Shown: positions 49,186 through 62,400 of the stretch, piece after piece
Layout: every line of letters starts with the position of its first letter
Numbering within the stretch: the first letter of the stretch is position 1
DNA from: Dryas octopetala
Taxonomy: Eukaryota > Streptophyta > Magnoliopsida > Rosales > Rosaceae
Length of the DNA stretch: 64,000 nt
Reading direction: 5' to 3'
Assembly (NCBI GenBank): GCA_963921425.1
Contig: OY992836.1
Location: 18,307,614-18,371,613, forward strand
Program-made: the position numbers and the translations under genes
Notes under the pieces: model-generated
The model's database searches: none
Told to the model about the DNA's origin: nothing
What the model saw: only the letters and a program-made list of their open reading frames with translations

Positions 49186-49924
49186 CTGATTTGCCCTTAC
49201 TTTATTAAATTATTTTACTATAGCTTTTTTAAGTAGGAAGATATTTTTGGAGTTTATGAAAATTTCACCTAAAGAGGAAGTTTGTTTTATATATATAGAT
49301 AATTATTTTTTTATAATCTATTATATGATTATTAATTGTGTCGTGTAATCCTTAATTTATATATAGTTGGTAATTGCATAAAGTTTTATATAATATAATC
49401 ATATTTAGGATCAAAAATAGGTCCATTAAGCTTTTTCATTGAGCAAGCCCATCTTAGCTTGCCGGTATGCTTGCATCCGCCGGTAAGCTAAAGCCTTTTA
49501 GCTACCAAGCCTACCAACACAAAAACAAGGCTTGTCATTTCCCATGATTAGTGTTGTGTTGGTGACTTGGTGCAACGTACACGTTTGTGGTGTGTTGATA
49601 TTGTTTGTATCTTATTTTGGATAAAGACCATAAGGGTTACCAATCCATTGTAGTGTGAACCTTGTCGTCATGTCATCTCATCTCTCGTTCTCGCCATCTC
49701 CGTTTTTATCAATATGGATAGGATCACAAGAACAACTCTCAAAATGATTGCAAGGCTGGCAACAAGACTCGTTTATGAATTTCATTTACAGGCCTATAAT
49801 GTGTTTATGCTATGCTACTTTTAAGAAATGGATGTTGTTGTGAGGGCTTGAAATTATAATAGTTAAAAGCATTTATTTTTAGATCCTGAATTCAATTGAA
49901 TTTCCTATTCTTTATATTGTGTAA

Positions 49925-50095
49925 GGAAAATGCTAAGAGTCTTAATTTTTATTTCTCATTTTATATGTCATTACTTTACTGGATAAAATATTTTTTTTTA
50001 AGGTTTTATTTTATATTTAGTGTCTAATATATAAATGCCATGTAAATTAAGAAAAGAAAGTTGAAAAAAAAAAATCTGAAATTTCTAGCACTACT
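49925..50095. mobile_element. Relative of the 202-bp MULE-type MITE (decayed)
   Basis: It shares ATGCTA at the left, CTAGCA at the right and internal words ATGTCATTACTTTA and AATGCCATGTAA with the element at 50470-50671. I found no matching target duplication, so borders are approximate. Confidence 0.45.
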
Positions 50096-50469
50096 GTGCA
50101 CTTGTTACATGACCTTTTGTCCATTTTAAACCATGGATAATGTATATGTGGCATGTTACATTGGTAATCTATCAATATGACATCACATACTCTAACAAAA
50201 AAATATTAATTACTCCAAAATAATTGAAAATCTTAAACATAAATACAATGAATAACATAATTAAACTAAATGACAACTCATACGCGTAAAGTGCGTCTAT
50301 CAACAAAAATTAGACCGCCGATTGCTTGGTGTTTTGCCGAGTGCTTAACAACTACATTTGCATTTACCGCTCGATTTTTTTATTGATTATTTATTTCAAT
50401 CTTAATAGTTGTGGGGTTACTTATGTTTTTTTATAGTGTGTTTTAAGAAATTTATTGGTTGAATAAAAA

Positions 50470-50671
50470 GAATAATGCTATATTTACCACATTTCTTATA
50501 CCACATTCTTATACCATCTCACGTGTCATTACTTTATTGGACATAATTTTTCTTTTTCTTTTTGGGTTTTTATTTTTATTTTTTAGTATTCAATGTATGA
50601 ATGCCATGTAAGTTGCCACATAAGGTGGTATGAAATTATGGTAAAAAAATGTGGTATATCTAGCAGTACTA
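50470..50671. mobile_element. Mutator-type MITE, 202 bp, with 9-bp target duplication
   Basis: GAATAAAAA flanks it exactly (50461-50469 and 50672-50680). Its termini are imperfect inverted repeats, with TGCTATATTTACCACATTT on the left and the complement of TGCTAGATATACCACATTT on the right. A second ATACCAC/GTGGTAT pair lies inside. It is non-coding. Confidence 0.75.
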
Positions 50672-51377
50672 GAATAAAAATTAGTGTTTTTTTATTGAGA
50701 ATACATAATGTAGCTGTAATGTTATAACTACATATGCAGTTAACAAACGCAAATGTAGTTGCTCACTTGGTAATAATTTTTTTCTTGAAATTTAATAATA
50801 TAACCGATTAACTTAGATAAGTAAATTAGTAATTCTAATCTGAAAGTTAAAGAATAAAAATAGCATCGAAAATAGTAATTATACTTTTGCCTTCATCAGG
50901 ATATGGAACTTGTGGTCCCTAAACTTTACTTCTTGAAAGATGCTTCTATAGGCATATGAACAAACCGATGATGACAATCTTAACGTTCCAACTCATGAAC
51001 TAACAAAAAGTATAACTCAGGGACATACTTTAGATGCAGAACAAGCCAACAACATGGATAACGGAATAGATATTAGTACATAATATAAAAATTAATACAC
51101 ATAAGTTCATAGAAAAAACAACCTTAAATAAAAATGTGATTGTAATTGTTAGTTGAATGTCCATGTAATTGTAATTACACAAAACATTTGAACGTTAGGA
51201 TGGAAATTGAATTGAAATGAAATAAATTTAAAATATGAGTTTTTTTTTTTTCATTGTAAATTCAGTAAAATGGCTATAAAGAATTAAAAGATAATTAAGC
51301 TTAGGTCCCATAAAATAGACCGAACTCTAAGTCTCCTAAAAATTAATTAAGTTAGACAATACACTTTTGATTTTAGG

Positions 51378-52543
51378 CAAGGAGTTAAATTTCAAAAATT
51401 TCCACGAAATTTTCGTTTTTTAAAGGTATGAAAATTTCAACACAAACCAAAAAATATTTCGATGATTTTGCCAAAATTTTTCGAAATTTCACGAAATTAA
51501 CGAAATTTTTTGAAATTTTCAGCGTTGACCCATTGTATCGAGTTGGGTTTTTGGGTCTGGGGTTTCTTTGGGTTTTTCTGGATCGCAGGGATGATGAGGA
51601 GGAAGAAGGGAGAATTTATAGGGTGATTTCATGGCCATCCATGGCCGGACAGAGAAGAACCAAGAGAGAGCAGAAAGGGAAAAGAGTGCAGATCGAGTTG
51701 AGTTCGTGAGGGAGAGGTGAGTTGTAGGGAGTCTGAGACAGAGTGGGAAAGTGAGAAATGAAAGAGAGATGAGAGATAAGAAATGAAAAGAGTCTTCGAG
51801 TTGAGTGCAAGAATGATTAATGAAAGAGATGAGTGGCAAAAAAAAAAATGAAAGAGAGATGAGAGATAAGAAAGAATAATCACCCCATGAGTGATTAAGT
51901 GAGAGAATGGAGAATTTGAATAAAAAAATAATTTTAACTTTTTTTATTTTTAAAAGTTTAAAAGTGAATTTATAAAAATGTTCAAAACATTTTATTTATT
52001 TGAAATTATTTTTCGAAATAAAATTTTGTAAAGATTCGGGGTTTCACAAAAGACCATTTCCAAATCTTGTTGAATAAGCTTGCTACTTCCCTCCCGTTGA
52101 GGCATTGACACATTGGTGATTTATTCTTGTATGAAATTATGGAATATGGATAGAGTATGGACAAATTATACAAATTATAATTTAGAGTGGGCAAATTATA
52201 CAAATTATGTATGTCTTTGCAAATTATACAAATTAGAGAGTATAGACAAATTATACATGGGCACAATAAGAGGCACACTCATTTTTATTTAACAGTATTT
52301 GTCTCCAATACACATTATATTCATCTTTTATCACATGAAACCTACTATATAATTTGGTTTCTTTAATATTTTTTTATCAATGTAGTAGATAATATGTTAA
52401 ATAAACATATGATAAAGTTTCATTCAAAATTTCCGTATTTTGATAGCAATTTCCGTATTTTGATAGCAATTTCTGTTGTTTATGTCTAATTTTTGTTGAA
52501 ATTTCCATTAAAATTTCTGCGAAATCCAAAATTTTACTCTTTG
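51378..52543 (-). mobile_element. Second hAT-type element of the 2869-4948 family, 1.17 kb
   Basis: ATTTTAGG flanks it exactly (51370-51377 and 52544-52551). The ends are CAAGGAGTTAAATTTC and AAATTTTACTCTTTG, the hAT-like inverted termini of the first copy. The right-hand 250 bp, read in complement, match bases 2880-3110 of the first copy: the words CATATTATCTACTA, AATTATATA and ATTCATCTTTTATCAC or their complements occur in the same order. The middle differs: a pyrimidine-rich stretch (minus strand) with a CCATGGATGGCCATG word near 51630-51650, plus a GTGAAACCCC segment also seen in copy one. Confidence 0.75.
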
Positions 52544-52551
52544 ATTTTAGG

Positions 52552-53115
52552 TTGGTTTTGTCGGTAAAAAATTTTGGTTTAATCAAATTAAAGAAATACT
52601 ACAATTTCTTAATTCATATATCTTTTTTTGTTAAGAAATATAATTCATATATCAACACCCATATCGTTCTAAAAGAAAAAATTTCGTACCTAAAAGGGTT
52701 AAAGTAGGTTAAAGGTAACATGTTATTTAAATTTAATATAAATCTCGTTAAAAATTTGAATTTAAAATGAAAGGAAAAATATGAAATGCAAGGTAAAATA
52801 GTAATTAACTTTCTTTCAAAGAATTAAAATTCAAAATCACCCTTTTAAATTTAATTGTTGATGAGTGAAGTGTTGGGTGTTTACATCCCCCCTTGGCCCA
52901 AGTCCGTTTCTTTAGGCATACATTTCCAACACTATCTATTTTAAGTGGGCCAGGCTGTCCGTAATCCAATATAACATTCCAAAATTAAACCCGCTAATAA
53001 GTACCGTTGACAACGCACGCGACCCGCACGTGACCTCCCTATATTTTGAATTCGGACCTGACCGCCTTCTCTCTATTCCACTTTAATTCAACCCCAATCG
53101 CCCGCTTTCAAATTC
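52552..53115. other. Promoter region of the kinesin gene
   Basis: AT-rich up to about 52970, then a GC-richer stretch with ACGCACGCGACCCGCACGTGACC (CACGTG at about 53027-53032, a G-box) and a probable TATA-like CTATATTTTG (53039-53048). It lies directly before the CT-rich leader. The assignment is by position and motif only. Confidence 0.4.
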
Positions 53116-53119
53116 TTCT

Positions 53120-53146
<27 letters not shown>
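53116..53146 (+). repeat. CT-rich tract in the kinesin 5' leader
   Basis: CTTCTT(CT)n about 280 bp upstream of the start codon. Such tracts are common in plant 5' leaders and are often polymorphic. A likely 5' UTR intron follows (donor near 53208, acceptor near 53390), not proven. Confidence 0.7.
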
Positions 53147-53150
<4 letters not shown>

Positions 53151-53401
53151 ACACAAACAACGAAATTGAAATCAAATACCATTTTCGTTCACCTCCTCCT
53201 CCTCTAGGTACTCTCTCTCTCAGATCCATGAATTTCTTCGTCTCTTAGCTATTGAATACCATTTATGTTGTGCTTCTTTGTTTGTTCATTTTCATGCGAT
53301 TAATGCGTTATTGATTCTGATTGGGGTTTTTTTATTGTCATTCTTTTGCGGGATTTAGGATTTTAGGATTTGGAATCAAGGGGTTGTTGTAATAGGTGGA
53401 G

Positions 53402-56400
53402 ATGGATAGTTCCGAATGTGTGCGAGTGGCTGTCAATATAAGGCCTTTGATTACCTCGGAGCTTTTGTTAGGCTGCACGGATTGCATTTCCGTTGTTCCC
53501 GGTGAACCCCAGGTACTTTTTTTTTTTTTTTTTTTAAGTTATATTTTAAAATTTTAGCTGTTTATTTTGTTGTAGATTAAATTTGAAATGCATATCTGCA
53601 TATGAATTGTTAATTCTTAATTGTGTAATGGCTTTTCAATCAAGGTTCAATTTTTTTTGAATGATTGTAATAGAATGTTAAACATGTTTTTAATATGTGA
53701 TGCGTGAACAGGTGCAAATTGGGTCACATTCATTCACATATGATTATGTGTATGGTAGCAGCGGGTCTCCTTCCAATGCGGTATATGATGATTGTGTTGC
53801 TCCTCTAGTTGATGCACTCTTTCATGGATACAATGCTACTGTCCTTGCATATGGCCAGGTAGATTATTTATTTAGGTTTTTTTTTTGTTGGGTTTGTTTT
53901 GCTTTTATGATTGAGCTAATATGAAGTAACTAATTCAATTTTTGCTTTAACATTGAAGACGGGTTCTGGAAAGACATACACGATGGGGACTAACTATAAT
54001 GGAGAAGGAGGTAGTGGAATTATACCCAAAGTCATGGAAAGCATATTCAAAAGAGTCGGGACAACAAAAGATGATACAGAGTTTTTGATCAGGGTATCAT
54101 TCATTGAGGTAAAATAAGTTCCCTCTAGTTTATTAGCTGTTCTCTTAATATTATTTGATTTATATGATCATGTTGAATTTTCAATATGGCAGATATTCAA
54201 GGAAGAAGTGTTTGACCTGCTTGACCCAAATTCACCAGCTATCTCTAAAAATGAAGGTGCAGCTCCTGCAAAGCCTGTGCCAGCAAGAGTGCCTATACAA
54301 ATTAGAGAAACGGTGAATGGAGGGATAACACTTGCTGGTGTGACTGAGGCAGAGGTTAGGACGAAAGAAGAGATGGCATCATATCTGGCTCGTGGTTCTT
54401 TATCTCGTGCTACTGGGAGCACAAACATGAACAGTCAGTCAAGGTGCTATGTCTGAATTTTCTTTTAGTTAGCATTTTAAAGTAGTTTTGCTATTTAAAA
54501 GTAGGTGATTAATTAACATTAGTAGTAATATGTGCATTATTATCAATGTTAGCAATATTATCAGCAAGTGGTGTTTGTGGCTCAAGAATATGACATACTT
54601 TAGCTTTCTTACTTTGTCACGTTGAGTTAACTCAAGAAACACCATATTTGTTTGCATAATTCTTAGTCATTTTTTACTTTTAAGATTTATTCATTATGGA
54701 TGAACTAATGTATTATCCTCTTTGTTTCCTTTTGGTTTTCCTTTTTTCTCACAATGCAGTCGTTCCCATGCTATCTTTACAATAACTATGGAGCAAAAGA
54801 AGGCTGTTCACTGCCCAAATGGAGCAAATAATGAAGATATTGGTGATGATATATTATGCGCAAAACTCCATTTAGTGGACCTAGCAGGTTCAGAGCGGGC
54901 AAAAAGAACAGGTGCAGATGGCATGCGTTTGAAAGAAGGTATTTATGAGGTTCTTATATGGAAGCTTTCTTTGTAAAGAAACTATACAATAGGCTTATGA
55001 TGGGATTGTGGCAAGTTTAACATCTGTATAGTTTTGTTACCTTGGCCTCAGTAGTCTCATTCCATTGTTGTTCTCAAATAAATGAGATAAATTACCTTTT
55101 GATATTTTTCCTATTGGTTTTGTGGCTACTCCTTACTATTTTTTTATTTACTTTAAGAATAATTTATGGTTCTTGTAATAGGCATTCATATCAACAAGGG
55201 TTTACTTGCTCTTGGCAATGTGATAAGTGCCTTGGGAGATGAGAAGAAGCGGAAAGAAGGAGGTCATGTTCCGTATCGTGATAGCAAGTTAACTCGCTTG
55301 TTACAGGCATGTAAATTATTTGATTTCCTATTCTTGTAATATATTAAATTAGTTCTTGTAAGTTATAGATATGTTTTCAGCCACTTAAATTTGCTTATGG
55401 TCATGCGGACAACAATGCATTCAGCATATTGGAATTTCATAGCCGAAAAATTGAAACAATGGAATGAAGAATGTGCAGAAATTTAATTCATCGCTTTAGG
55501 GGCTACAGTTTGTCTGATGGGAAATGGTTTGCAATCATGTTTTACCTTGCATTTGAACCCCCATTTTATGAGGTGTTAAGAGTAGACACCACGATATTTA
55601 AGTTTACTACAAATGAAGTCATTATTGCAAATCTGATACAAAAAATATAGTTTTGTAGTTTCCAAGTAGAATTCCTTCACTCTGTAAAGAAACAAAGGGT
55701 AAAATTGTCAATGCTCTTATGGCTAATTTGGAATTTGAATTTCTAGGATTCACTTGGAGGAAACAGCAAGACCGTGATGATTGGTATGTTGATTTTGTGT
55801 CTTACAGTAATCATCTTTGGGCAATTAAGATCCACCTTTCTAATCATTCTGTTTTTATTTTCTAAAATTCATTGTCTTTGCTTAGCTTGTGTTAGTCCTG
55901 CTGACACAAATGCTGAGGAAACCTTGAATACTTTGAAATATGCTAATCGCGCTCGCAACATCCAGAACAAGGCAGTTGTAAGTTTCTGTGCAACTTAATT
56001 ATTCTTTTTCTATGGTTTCATTTATTTTTCTTCTAATGACCTTATCCTTTATTGTTTATTTTAGATCAATCGCGATCCAATGGCAGCTCAGTTGCAAACA
56101 ATGCGGAGCCAGATTGAGCAGTTGCAGAGTGAACTTTTATTTTATCGTGGTGATGCTAGTGCACCATACGAGGAGCTTCAGGTATATCACCGTGGTAGAA
56201 GTGTCAATATCTGCACCTATTACTTTAGTTATGTGTTTATTGTTTTTATATCTTTCAATAACCCTTTATTTTTCTAGATTCTTAAACACAAAGTATCTTT
56301 ACTCGAAGCAAGCAACGTGGAGCTGCAACATGAGCTTCAGGAACGCCGAATCACTTGCGAACATCTAAAGAAACGTGCTCTTGATGCTCAGGTATTTTTG

Positions 56401-59400
56401 AATAGCTCTAAAATGCTGTGATTGATTGATGTTTATCCATGAGATCTCACTAATATTGGATATTTTAGGTTGAAAAAGATAAACTGGTCATGAAAATTGA
56501 ATCAGCCAGAAATGGTAAATCTTGGGATGAGATCGATTCCAATTCAGTTCAGGTTTGCATACAATGATTTCTCATATTTTTCTGTTTATTTTTTTCTTAT
56601 CTGGCAGGATGCCTTGGTTTTTTCTTTTTTATTGTGTTATTGCAGCTCTTTGATAAACAAGAAACTTGACTGAGACATGGATTTTAAACTCTTTTCAGGA
56701 TAATGACTTGCTGAAAACCTATGTGTCAAAAATTCAGGAGTTAGAAGCAGAATTGTTGTGCTTGAAAAACTTAAACAACTCCAAACGCAGGAGATTTGTT
56801 GACTGTGTTGAGTCAGATGATGACGCCTTTCGCTCAAAGAATATATTATTCCCATGTATTAATGAGTATTCATCTGATTATGATACCAAAGATGTTGATA
56901 TTTCAGGTAAGATACAAAAAAAAAATCTTTTTAATTTTGCATTTTTGATTTATTTTATTGTTTTCTTTCTCATATTTGTTAGATTTGCGCACATTAGAAT
57001 TTCATCTACCATCAAGATTAATTTTATGAGTGCTACTTTCTATTACAACTAATTGTCAATAATTGCTGTTGTCATGAAGTACAAAAACCAAATCTGTCCT
57101 ATTTACTGGCATGTATGGCAAGTTGTGCAATGCTAGTTGGGTAGGGATGTAGGATAGATTAATAATAGTTTGGGATATTGTCCTTTAGCTGAAAATTGCT
57201 GCCAACATTGTTGTATTTGCAACTTTTTTTTTTATAATTTATTTCTCGGGGGTTGGGGTTTTATCTCGAATGTTGAGGGTACCATATTCAAATATGAAAC
57301 TTAATTATTTTAATTCATATGTAGATGAGATTGAAGATGTTGAAAAGGAGCAAGAACATTCTTCTCTTCAAGAGAAACTTGATAGGGAGCTCAAAGAATT
57401 GGACAAAAGGCTCGAACAAAAGGAGGTAAATTTTCTTAAAGTCTTGACTGTAGTGATAGCTTTCTCATGGCTGCCTAATTTTAATTAGATTGCTTCAAAT
57501 CCCTGGAGATGTTAAAAAGCAATTATCTAGAGTTTCTAGGCTTTTCTTATTGAATTGCTTCTCAGATGGAGTTGTGAGGATCCTCAAATTTGAAGAAACA
57601 TTTCATTAGAAAGATATTGTGAATGGCATGCTTAATTGATGCCAATTTTTTTTTCTCATAGATGTCATGTTTAAATTTTTGAGAGTACTTCTTTCCAACT
57701 AAAAGAAGTGCAAAAGTGATATGTATCATCCTATTGTTGTCAAGGTTTTGCTTGTTTGTTCATTCCCCATTGTTGTGGCTGTTTGGTCATTTTGTTTTAC
57801 ATTGGTTTCCTTTTGACTTGTTGAAGGCTGAAATGAAGCGGTTTGCAAGTCCTGAAACCTCGGTTCTTAAACTACATTATGAGAAGAAAGTTCAGGAGTT
57901 GGAACATGAGAAGAAAGCACTACAGGTTGGTTTTCTATTTGCAATATTTCTGTTTTGATTTAAAGGCTGGACTAACAAATTTTCCTGTTGTGATTTTGCA
58001 GAAAGAGATTGAGGACTTGCGACAGAATCTTGCAAATATCCCATCTACTTCTGATGATGGCGCTAAGAAGTTGAAGGAAGATTATCTACAAAAGTTGAAT
58101 GTCCTTGAAGCACAGGTGATTGTGAATGCCTTAGCCTTTTGATGGCAATTGCATATCTGGGGCTTACCGTTTCCTTTGCAGGTTTCAGAATTGAAGAAGA
58201 AACAAGATGCTCAAGCTCAACTGCTGAGACAAAAACAAAAAAGTGATGAGGCTGCGAAGAGGCTACAGGATGAGATTCAGAGAATAAAGACTCAAAAGGT
58301 GCTATTTGCTGTAGAAGGTGCCTATTCATGCAAAATGTTAACATTTTGTTCGCATATTAATGCAGTGTTTTGTTTCCTAGGTTCAATTGCAACACAAGAT
58401 CAAACAAGAATCTGAGCAGTTTAGGTTATGGAAAGCATCACGAGAAAAAGAAGTTCTTCAGGTATATGCAATTGAGGAATTGCATGCGCATTTAATTTAT
58501 GGTTTTTCTAATGGATTAGAGTGACATCATGTGCAATACTTGTGATTGAGTTAATTAAGCTCAATAAAGTAATAGATTATTTCTATTTTCAATCGATGTA
58601 TGATGCCGGCACTTGATGCACATTAGAAACCACAATTACATGACTAAGAAAGTACTCTACTTTCAGATGATATCTAAAAACTGGTATGACATGAAGGGGC
58701 CTTTCTGATACAATATCTTTTGTCTATGCGTGGATGTATGCAAACATATGCATATAGTATATATTTATTACGTATCTACTGAAATTAGTTGAAAAATATG
58801 GTTTTCAAAAAAAGAAAAAAGAAACACTTGTGATAGCAGAAAAGATAGATGTTGAATGTCGTTGAGTCTCTCTTTCATATTAGGATCTATTGACAGATAG
58901 TTAATCATGTGATGATGTAATAAACTCAGTGATAGCCTATATCATATAAGAACAATACACTAACATTTGTGTTTCTGTTGGTTCTAAACTTTAACTGTAG
59001 TTTCAGAATTACTAAGCTGCCAAATAACTCATCTACATTAACTGGTTGATTTTATATGATATCTAATGTACAAAAATTCAAGTAGAGAAATTTGATTATA
59101 TAAAATTTGCTAAACTTAGAAGTAATAAAAGGTAGATACTAGCAGTTCTAGAATGCTTATAACGTAAATGATCTCTCAATGTGCGTATAGTATAGCCCTG
59201 GTGCTCTGTAGCAGACAGTTTACCAATCATGTGGTATTTTTCAATTTTTTATTACTAGTAGTTATTGGCAACAGAAATCATGATTGGAAAACACATACTT
59301 TATTGAATTTCCAAAAAAAATTATTCCGAAGATGTTATTAATTTGTTTTAGTATCTTTTAGGTTCGCAGAAAGTTACTTTTGCTAGATGCATAACATGTT

Positions 59401-62400
59401 TTTCCCTCTAAATAATAATTATAAGATTCTTTACGTATTGTAGCTTGATTATCATGTTTTTCTTTGATCTTCACTGTCCATATTTAAAAAAATAGAGAGT
59501 TATGTAATCTTCTTTTGTGAAAATTATCAGCTTAAGAAAGAGGGGCGGAGGAATGAGTATGAGATGCATAAGCTATTAGCTTTAAATCAGAGGCAAAAAA
59601 TGGTAAGCAAATGCTCAAAAAAAAAAAAAAAAAAAAAAAGCTTTTCTTGGATGTCCTTTATTTATGCAAAAGATTTTCTCACTTTTCTCAATTTTCATGT
59701 CAGGTTTTGCAACGAAAGACAGAAGAAGCTTCTATGGCCACCAAAAGGCTAAAAGAGCTTTTAGAAGCTCGAAAGACTTCCTCACGTGAAACTTCTGGTC
59801 ATGGATTTACCTCATTTGTTTCCATTTATTGTAATTACAGCATACTGACAATTTATTACTCTATGCAGGTGCTGGAACTGGCAGTGGTCCTGGAATTCAG
59901 GTACTTGTAACTCTATAATGAGGATCTAAACGAAAGTATAAAAAATCATTTATCAAAAGCAATAAATTGTCTTTATGATTTGGAGTAGGAGAATTTTGGT
60001 AGATCTATAAACAAAATGTACAAAAAGATGGCATCATAGTATCAATGTCAATATTGGACAGGGACCATGTGTTTCATGTGGCTTGATAATGAAACTTTAA
60101 AATCAGCTAGTTTGAAATTTTTGTAAGTCATTAGTTAGAGAAGAATTTTCCTTTGCTGTTATTATAACATGGAAATTAGAATGCATGTGATGGGATCTAC
60201 TTGGCTTATCATCCAATTTGACAGAATATATACCTCTTGATTTATTTGGTTACTTGGTGTTTTGGGATGTGGTTCTCCTATATGTAATTTTTTCCCCGCA
60301 CAGGCTTTGATGCAGGTAATTGAACATGAGCTTGAAGTCACAGTTCGGGTGCATGAAGTACGTTCTGAGTATGAGCGTCAAATGGAAGAGTATGTGTTTT
60401 TCATTCATTTGAGATTTTCAGAATTGAATAGCTTGAGGAGGACACTCTCAATTAGACTACGTTGTGCTAAGAATTATTATGAAAACAGATTTTATTGGCT
60501 ATTTTTTAATTATTTTGTGTAGGTTACAGAACTAGCTTTTAACCCCCTCATCTTTTGACAAAGGAAAATTAAAAGAGGAGTGTGTATCTTATATTTACTT
60601 TCATGCACATCCTGTTAAAAATTCAAAGTCTCCTAGATTCCCTTTGGTTCATTTTCTTTGTTGAAAGTACGCAAAGAATGAACCAGCATGGGCTGTCTGG
60701 ACTATTTAAGTTGCTGTTAGAATTTTCTATTCATGTACAGTTTTCATCCTTACTTGTTAATGAAGAAATGGTATCAAGAAGAGCAATGAGTTTGAGGTGA
60801 TCCTAGATAAGCTTGATAGATGGACTAGATAGACAACTTACTGTACAAAGATATCTTTATTTGTTGATTGGAAATTTGTTCTTCACTAAATCGGGTTCTA
60901 TATGATTGGTTTTATCCCTTGGCTGTTGTTTATGAGATAACAGTTGTTTTTGTTTGTAAAGTAAATTGAACATAACTTCAGGAAATTTTATATTAATGTT
61001 GCCTCAAATGCTTGCAGTTTCCTCATCTGTCATCACTCTCTTTGTTAGAGTACTTTACTTTTTAGAATTTTGTGTTTGGAACTTTGGATCAAGGCTTAGT
61101 TAAGTATATCTATCCGACCTTGGATATGTTTATAGTTTCACAGAACTTGCATATAGTCTATTTGATTTAGACTCCAACAGTTACCAATACCTTGTTCTGT
61201 TTTTCAATTGAAACTATCCTCGGGAGCTTCAGATAACATGGCAATTCTGTTGAATCAATTCAACTAATACTTGGTATTCCAGGCGGGCTAGGATGGCCAA
61301 GGAGGTTGCAAAGCTAAAGGAAGAAGCACAAATGTTAAAACAGAGTAATTTAAGGTGATTGAACTTGAATATTCTTTATGATGTTCCATAAAATTTTCCT
61401 CGTTATTATTTTGTGGTTACCTTGACATATATAACCTTGTTTTGAATGGTGTTGATCGATTGTAGTGATTATCGCCAAACAATGTCCCCTGGTGCAAGAA
61501 ATTCAAGGATTTTTGCGCTTGAAAACATGCTTCGTACTTCGTCTGGCACCCTCGTTTCTATGGCATCACAATTGTCGGAAGCAGAAGAGCGTGAAAGAGG
61601 TTTTAGCGGCAGGGGACGTTGGAACCAAGTTCGGTCTCTTGCTGATGCAAAAAATTTGATGAATCATTTGTTCAATTTAGCTTCTTCCTCCAGGTAATAG
61701 ATTATATTTAAGTCAAAAGTTTTTCCTAAATATAAATATTCCTTCTAATTCGTATCTCAAAGCAAACAATTTAATTTTGTATGTTGCCAAACATAATGTT
61801 GGTGTGCTTTTTATCTGTTCTTTTCATTCTTCCCTTGTACTTCGGGTTGCAATTGACTACAACAAAATTTTTCCTTCTCTTCAAGGTGCTTGTTACGAGA
61901 TAAAGAAGTTGCTTACAGAGAGAAGGATTTGGAAATAAGGGATTTGAAGGAAAAAGTAGTAAGCCTGAGTAGTATGTTTAGAACATCTGAGATGCAGAGG
62001 GCTGAACTTGTTCATCAGGTGAAGTCACAGGTTAGTTTATTTGGTTGTCAGTGTAAATTGAATTGAACTTTGAGTAGAAGGGACCACAAGTTGATATAAT
62101 TATGATATGGGTTCGAAGGGACCACAAGTTGATATAATTATTCTGTATCATGATAATAAATTTGCATGTTTACGTGAATGAAGACATTAGACTTGGGTTA
62201 GCTGTCGGGATGATTGAACTGGATTTTGACCACAGAGCTATTTTTTATGAGTTTCTCAAGTTTTTCAAGTTCAAAAAGTAAATAATACCATTATAATCCC
62301 ATATTAAAATGTCATCATAGTCTTTGCATTATTTTTCATGATTTGGTATAGCATAGTAAATTTGCCATCTCAACATTTTTTTGGTAATCGTATGGATGAA

